38,372 nt of DNA from Acinetobacter sp. (GTDB lineage: Bacteria > Pseudomonadota > Gammaproteobacteria > Pseudomonadales > Moraxellaceae). Positions 36,095-38,372 of the stretch are shown here, one piece after another. Position 1 is the stretch's first letter. Each line of letters begins with the position of its first letter. A program made the translations under genes and the position numbers. The stretch is from positions 1 through 38,372 of the forward strand of contig JAITLL010000049.1 in NCBI GenBank assembly GCA_031277915.1. Reading direction: 5' to 3'. The notes under the pieces were generated by a model. That model saw only the letters and a list, made by a program, of their open reading frames with translations, made no database searches and was not told the DNA's origin.

Positions 36095-37588
36095 ATGACA
36101 ACATTAGCGCAATTCGAGCAACTTAAGGCTTCTGGTTACAACACTATTCCTGTTTATCGTCAACGCTTGGCTGATACGGAAACACCTTTATCAGTTTTTG
36201 CTCGTTTTAAAGACCAAACACAAGCTTATTTATTTGAGTCAGTTGAGGGAGGGGAAAACTGGGCGCGCTACTCTATGATCGGATTAGGTGAATCTACCGT
36301 ATTTTCCTGCAATGCGGGTGTTTTATCTGTACAGCATGCTGATGGTTCGATTACACAACAAGATTGCCAAGATCCCTTTGAATATATTCGTAACTTCCAA
36401 AAACAATTTAAAGTACCTCCAATTGAACTTTTGCCAAACTTGCCAAGCTTTACAGGTGGATTGGTAGGTTATTTAGGCTATGATGCGGTCCGTTATATTG
36501 AGCCTCGATTAAAGAACGTACCAGTGGCAGATCCAATTGGGTTACCCGATCTATGGTTAATGCTCTCTAAGACAGTTATTGTCTTTGACAATCTTAAAGA
36601 TACTTTATTTTTAATTGTTCATGCAGATACAGAGCAGGTTAATGCATACGAAGATGCACAGCAAAAGTTAGATCAATTAGAGCAATTGTTGGCTACACCA
36701 GTTAGCTTACAAGCGAAACCACATACACCACCACATTTTGAGTCAATCACAGGTAAAGCGAAATTCCTTGAGACCATAGAAAAGGTTAAAGAATACATTC
36801 GTGCAGGTGATGTGATGCAGGTTGTTCCCGGGCAGCGCATGGTTTCTGATTTTGATGGAGAGGCTTTACAGGTTTATCGTGCATTACGTCATTTAAATCC
36901 TTCACCTTATCTATTCTTGGTCCAAGGACAGACAATTACGGATCAAAAACCATTTCATATTGTCGGTTCTTCACCGGAAATCTTATCTCGTTTAGAAAAT
37001 GGTATTGCTACGGTACGACCTTTAGCTGGAACTAGGCCGCGCGGTAAAACTAAAGAAGAAGATATTGCATTAGAAAAAGATCTGCTTTCTGATGAAAAAG
37101 AAATTGCTGAACATTTAATGTTGATTGATCTTGGGCGTAATGATGTAGGTCGTGTTTCTAAAATAGGCAAGGTTCAAGTAACTGATCAAATGGTGATTGA
37201 GCGCTACTCACATGTCATGCATATCGTTTCAAATGTACAAGGTGAAGTACGTGATGATATTGATGCACTTGATGTATTTAAAGCAACTTTTCCGGCAGGA
37301 ACATTATCTGGTGCACCAAAAATTCGTGCAATGGAAATTATTGATGAAGTCGAGCCTGTGAAAAGAGGCATCTTCGGTGGAGCTGTGGGGTATTTGGGGT
37401 GGCATGGTGAAATGGATATGTCGATTGCAATCCGTACTTGCGTTATCCGTGATAAAAAAGTGTATGTACAGGCTGGAGCAGGGTTGGTTGCTGACTCAAA
37501 TCCAGAATCTGAATGGAATGAAACGCAAATAAAAGCTCGCGCAGTGATCAAAGCGGTTGAATTATCATCAAACGGGTTGATTTTATGA
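36095..37588 (+). CDS. trpE: Anthranilate synthase component I
   Basis: Chorismate-using subunit that forms anthranilate with ammonia supplied by TrpG, the first step of tryptophan synthesis. The N-terminal region (to about 200) has the feedback site segment LLESxE-type sequence seen here as YLFESVEGGENWARYS. The chorismate-binding domain (about 230-490) has VVPGQRM, GSSPEIL, RPLAGTRPRG, HLMLIDLGRNDVGRV and GAPKIRAMEII. The length of 497 is usual. The trpG partner is not in this window. The leader frame and hairpin upstream suggest control by tryptophan. Confidence 0.96.
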   Translation: MTTLAQFEQLKASGYNTIPVYRQRLADTETPLSVFARFKDQTQAYLFESVEGGENWARYSMIGLGESTVFSCNAGVLSVQHADGSITQQDCQDPFEYIRNFQKQFKVPPIELLPNLPSFTGGLVGYLGYDAVRYIEPRLKNVPVADPIGLPDLWLMLSKTVIVFDNLKDTLFLIVHADTEQVNAYEDAQQKLDQLEQLLATPVSLQAKPHTPPHFESITGKAKFLETIEKVKEYIRAGDVMQVVPGQRMVSDFDGEALQVYRALRHLNPSPYLFLVQGQTITDQKPFHIVGSSPEILSRLENGIATVRPLAGTRPRGKTKEEDIALEKDLLSDEKEIAEHLMLIDLGRNDVGRVSKIGKVQVTDQMVIERYSHVMHIVSNVQGEVRDDIDALDVFKATFPAGTLSGAPKIRAMEIIDEVEPVKRGIFGGAVGYLGWHGEMDMSIAIRTCVIRDKKVYVQAGAGLVADSNPESEWNETQIKARAVIKAVELSSNGLIL

Positions 37589-37617
37589 GTTTTTAGCGAT
37601 TTTTTTTAAAAAATCAC

Positions 37618-37645
37618 TTGCATCGTTTGGAAGTTTTGCTAAACT
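37618..37645 (+). promoter_or_regulatory. Candidate promoter of the tRNA-tuf unit
   Basis: TTGCAT (37618-37623), a 16-base spacer and TAAACT (37640-37645) lie about 40 bases before the first tRNA. A GC-containing stretch follows the -10 element, as in stringently controlled promoters. Confidence 0.45.
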
Positions 37646-37686
37646 GCACACCGTTCCGATACGAAACGTACGAAACACTAAGAAGC

Positions 37687-37762
<76 letters not shown>

Positions 37763-37818
37763 TTTTAAAGTGTTGAGTTGAATGAGTAAAGAACAGCACT
37801 GTAGATAAGTGCGATATT

Positions 37819-37902
37819 GGTGAGATTCCCGAGCGGCCAAAGGGGGCAGACTGTAACTCTGCTACGAAAGTTTCGAAGGTTCGAATCCTTCTCTCACCAC
37901 CA
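37819..37902 (+). tRNA. tRNA-Tyr (anticodon GTA)
   Basis: A class II tRNA of 84 bases with a long variable arm, acceptor GGTGAGA/TCTCACC, the anticodon in CTGTAAC, the T loop TTCGAAT, and an encoded CCA. Confidence 0.97.
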
Positions 37903-37938
37903 TCCTAAACTTCGAATGAAGTGGTTATTACCAACGTT

Positions 37939-38014
37939 GCGGGAGTAGCTCAGTTGGTAGAGCGGCAGCCTTCCAAGCTGCATGTCGCGAGTTCGATCCT
38001 CGTCTCCCGCTCCA
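37939..38014 (+). tRNA. tRNA-Gly (anticodon TCC)
   Basis: 76 bases with acceptor GCGGGAG/CTCCCGC, the anticodon loop CTTCCAA, the T loop TTCGATC, and an encoded CCA. Confidence 0.98.
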
Positions 38015-38027
38015 TCGAAGGATAGTC

Positions 38028-38102
<75 letters not shown>

Positions 38103-38142
38103 GATATTAAAGTTTGATGTGGATTACCACAAATTTTTCAAA

Positions 38143-38168
38143 AAGCAGGCTATATAGTCTGCTTTTCA
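38143..38168 (+). terminator. Weak hairpin between the tRNAs and tuf
   Basis: AAAGCAG/CTGCTTT with a loop of about ten bases has only a short T run. It may be a processing site or a partial terminator that separates tRNA from tuf transcription. Confidence 0.4.
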
Positions 38169-38203
38169 AGTATTGGGTGTCTAGTTTTTTTTAGGTGATA
38201 TGT

Positions 38204-38236
38204 CGATAAACTGAGTTAGCTCAGTGCCATTTATCG
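38204..38236 (+). promoter_or_regulatory. tuf leader hairpin with tRNA-like motifs
   Basis: CGATAAA-CTGAG pairs with CTCAG-(TGCCA)-TTTATCG, 12 pairs with a 5-base bulge, 30 bases before the tuf start. The strand TAGCTCAGT is the same as the D arm of the tRNAs just upstream, and GGTTCGA follows at 38239-38245, like a T loop. Confidence 0.4.
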
Positions 38237-38265
38237 GTGGTTCGACGTAAACGAGGAAGATCATC

Positions 38266-38372
38266 ATGGCTAAAGCCAAGTTTGAACGTAATAAACCACA
38301 CGTAAACGTGGGTACAATCGGTCACGTTGACCATGGTAAAACAACTTTAACTGCTGCGATTGCAACTATTTG
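38266..38372 (+). CDS. tuf: Elongation factor Tu (5' part, cut by the window edge)
   Basis: GTPase that carries aminoacyl-tRNA to the ribosome. The 35 codons seen read [19 protein letters not shown] and go on to the P-loop GHVDHGKTT, which is diagnostic. GAGGAAG lies seven or so bases before the ATG. The rest is beyond the right edge. It follows four tRNA genes, as tufB does in E. coli. Confidence 0.97.

Noticed and set aside
37204-37551. Antisense open frame of 115 codons within trpE
   Set aside because: trpE is highly conserved here; the frame is a reverse-strand shadow without a ribosome site.
37589-37617. A/T run after trpE as a terminator (GATTTTTT/AAAAAATC)
   Set aside because: The stem is almost only A-T pairs with no GC core, so I do not call it. 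trpE may read into the tRNA unit or stop by another route.

Overview
The window looks like ordinary chromosome from an Acinetobacter of the calcoaceticus-baumannii complex. This rests on low-GC gammaproteobacterial codon use, protein sequences matching what I know of A. baumannii, and gene neighbourhoods shared with Pseudomonas (argH / algZ-algR-hemC-hemD-hemX, gph-trpE, tRNA Thr-Tyr-Gly-Thr followed by tuf). The species call is inference. I see no prophage, insertion sequence, CRISPR array or genomic island. Nearly every gene is a core housekeeping gene, so most of the novelty lies in RNA structures and regulatory sites between genes.

Layout. Bases 1-208: divergent intergenic region holding the Shine-Dalgarno of a gene off the left edge. 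209-1255: PBP7-type endopeptidase (pbpG). 1363-3859 (minus): hom-thrC operon of threonine synthesis. 4104-5986 (minus): xerD and dsbC. 6131-8508 (plus): feoA-feoB plus a Cys-rich membrane protein, behind a Fur box. 8656-11223 (plus): murD-ftsW of cell-wall synthesis and division. 11274-12796 (minus): dksA-gluQRS. 13008-14451 (minus): nudF-cpdA, overlapping-style operon. 14527-16404 (minus): thiC behind a TPP riboswitch. 16663-17745 (minus): lipoprotein of unknown function. 17857-19336 (plus): TetR regulator and EamA transporter pair. 19417-21594: tolC-like gene and phoU.

21658-21806 (minus) holds a candidate small RNA. 21903-23615 (minus): argH and yggX. 23606-29835 (plus): algZ-algR two-component pair, then hemC-hemD-hemX-hemY and a thioesterase. 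30030-30356: H-NS family protein. 30688-34585: type II secretion genes gspN-gspC-gspD, followed by a tail-anchored FHA protein. 35318-37588: gph and trpE with a short leader frame and hairpin between them. 37687-38102: four tRNA genes. 38266 to the right edge: start of tuf.

Functionally the window combines amino-acid synthesis (Thr, Arg, Trp), haem and thiamine cofactors, iron uptake, envelope building and secretion, and global regulators (DksA, cAMP hydrolysis, H-NS, AlgZR). The observations most worth a second look are: the C-rich-loop sRNA candidate downstream of yggX; two 33-base REP-like units translated as the N-terminal tail of GluQRS; a perfect 13-bp inverted repeat covering the murD start codon; and leader structures before trpE, hom and tuf. 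All promoter, operator, sRNA and leader calls were made by eye from sequence alone.
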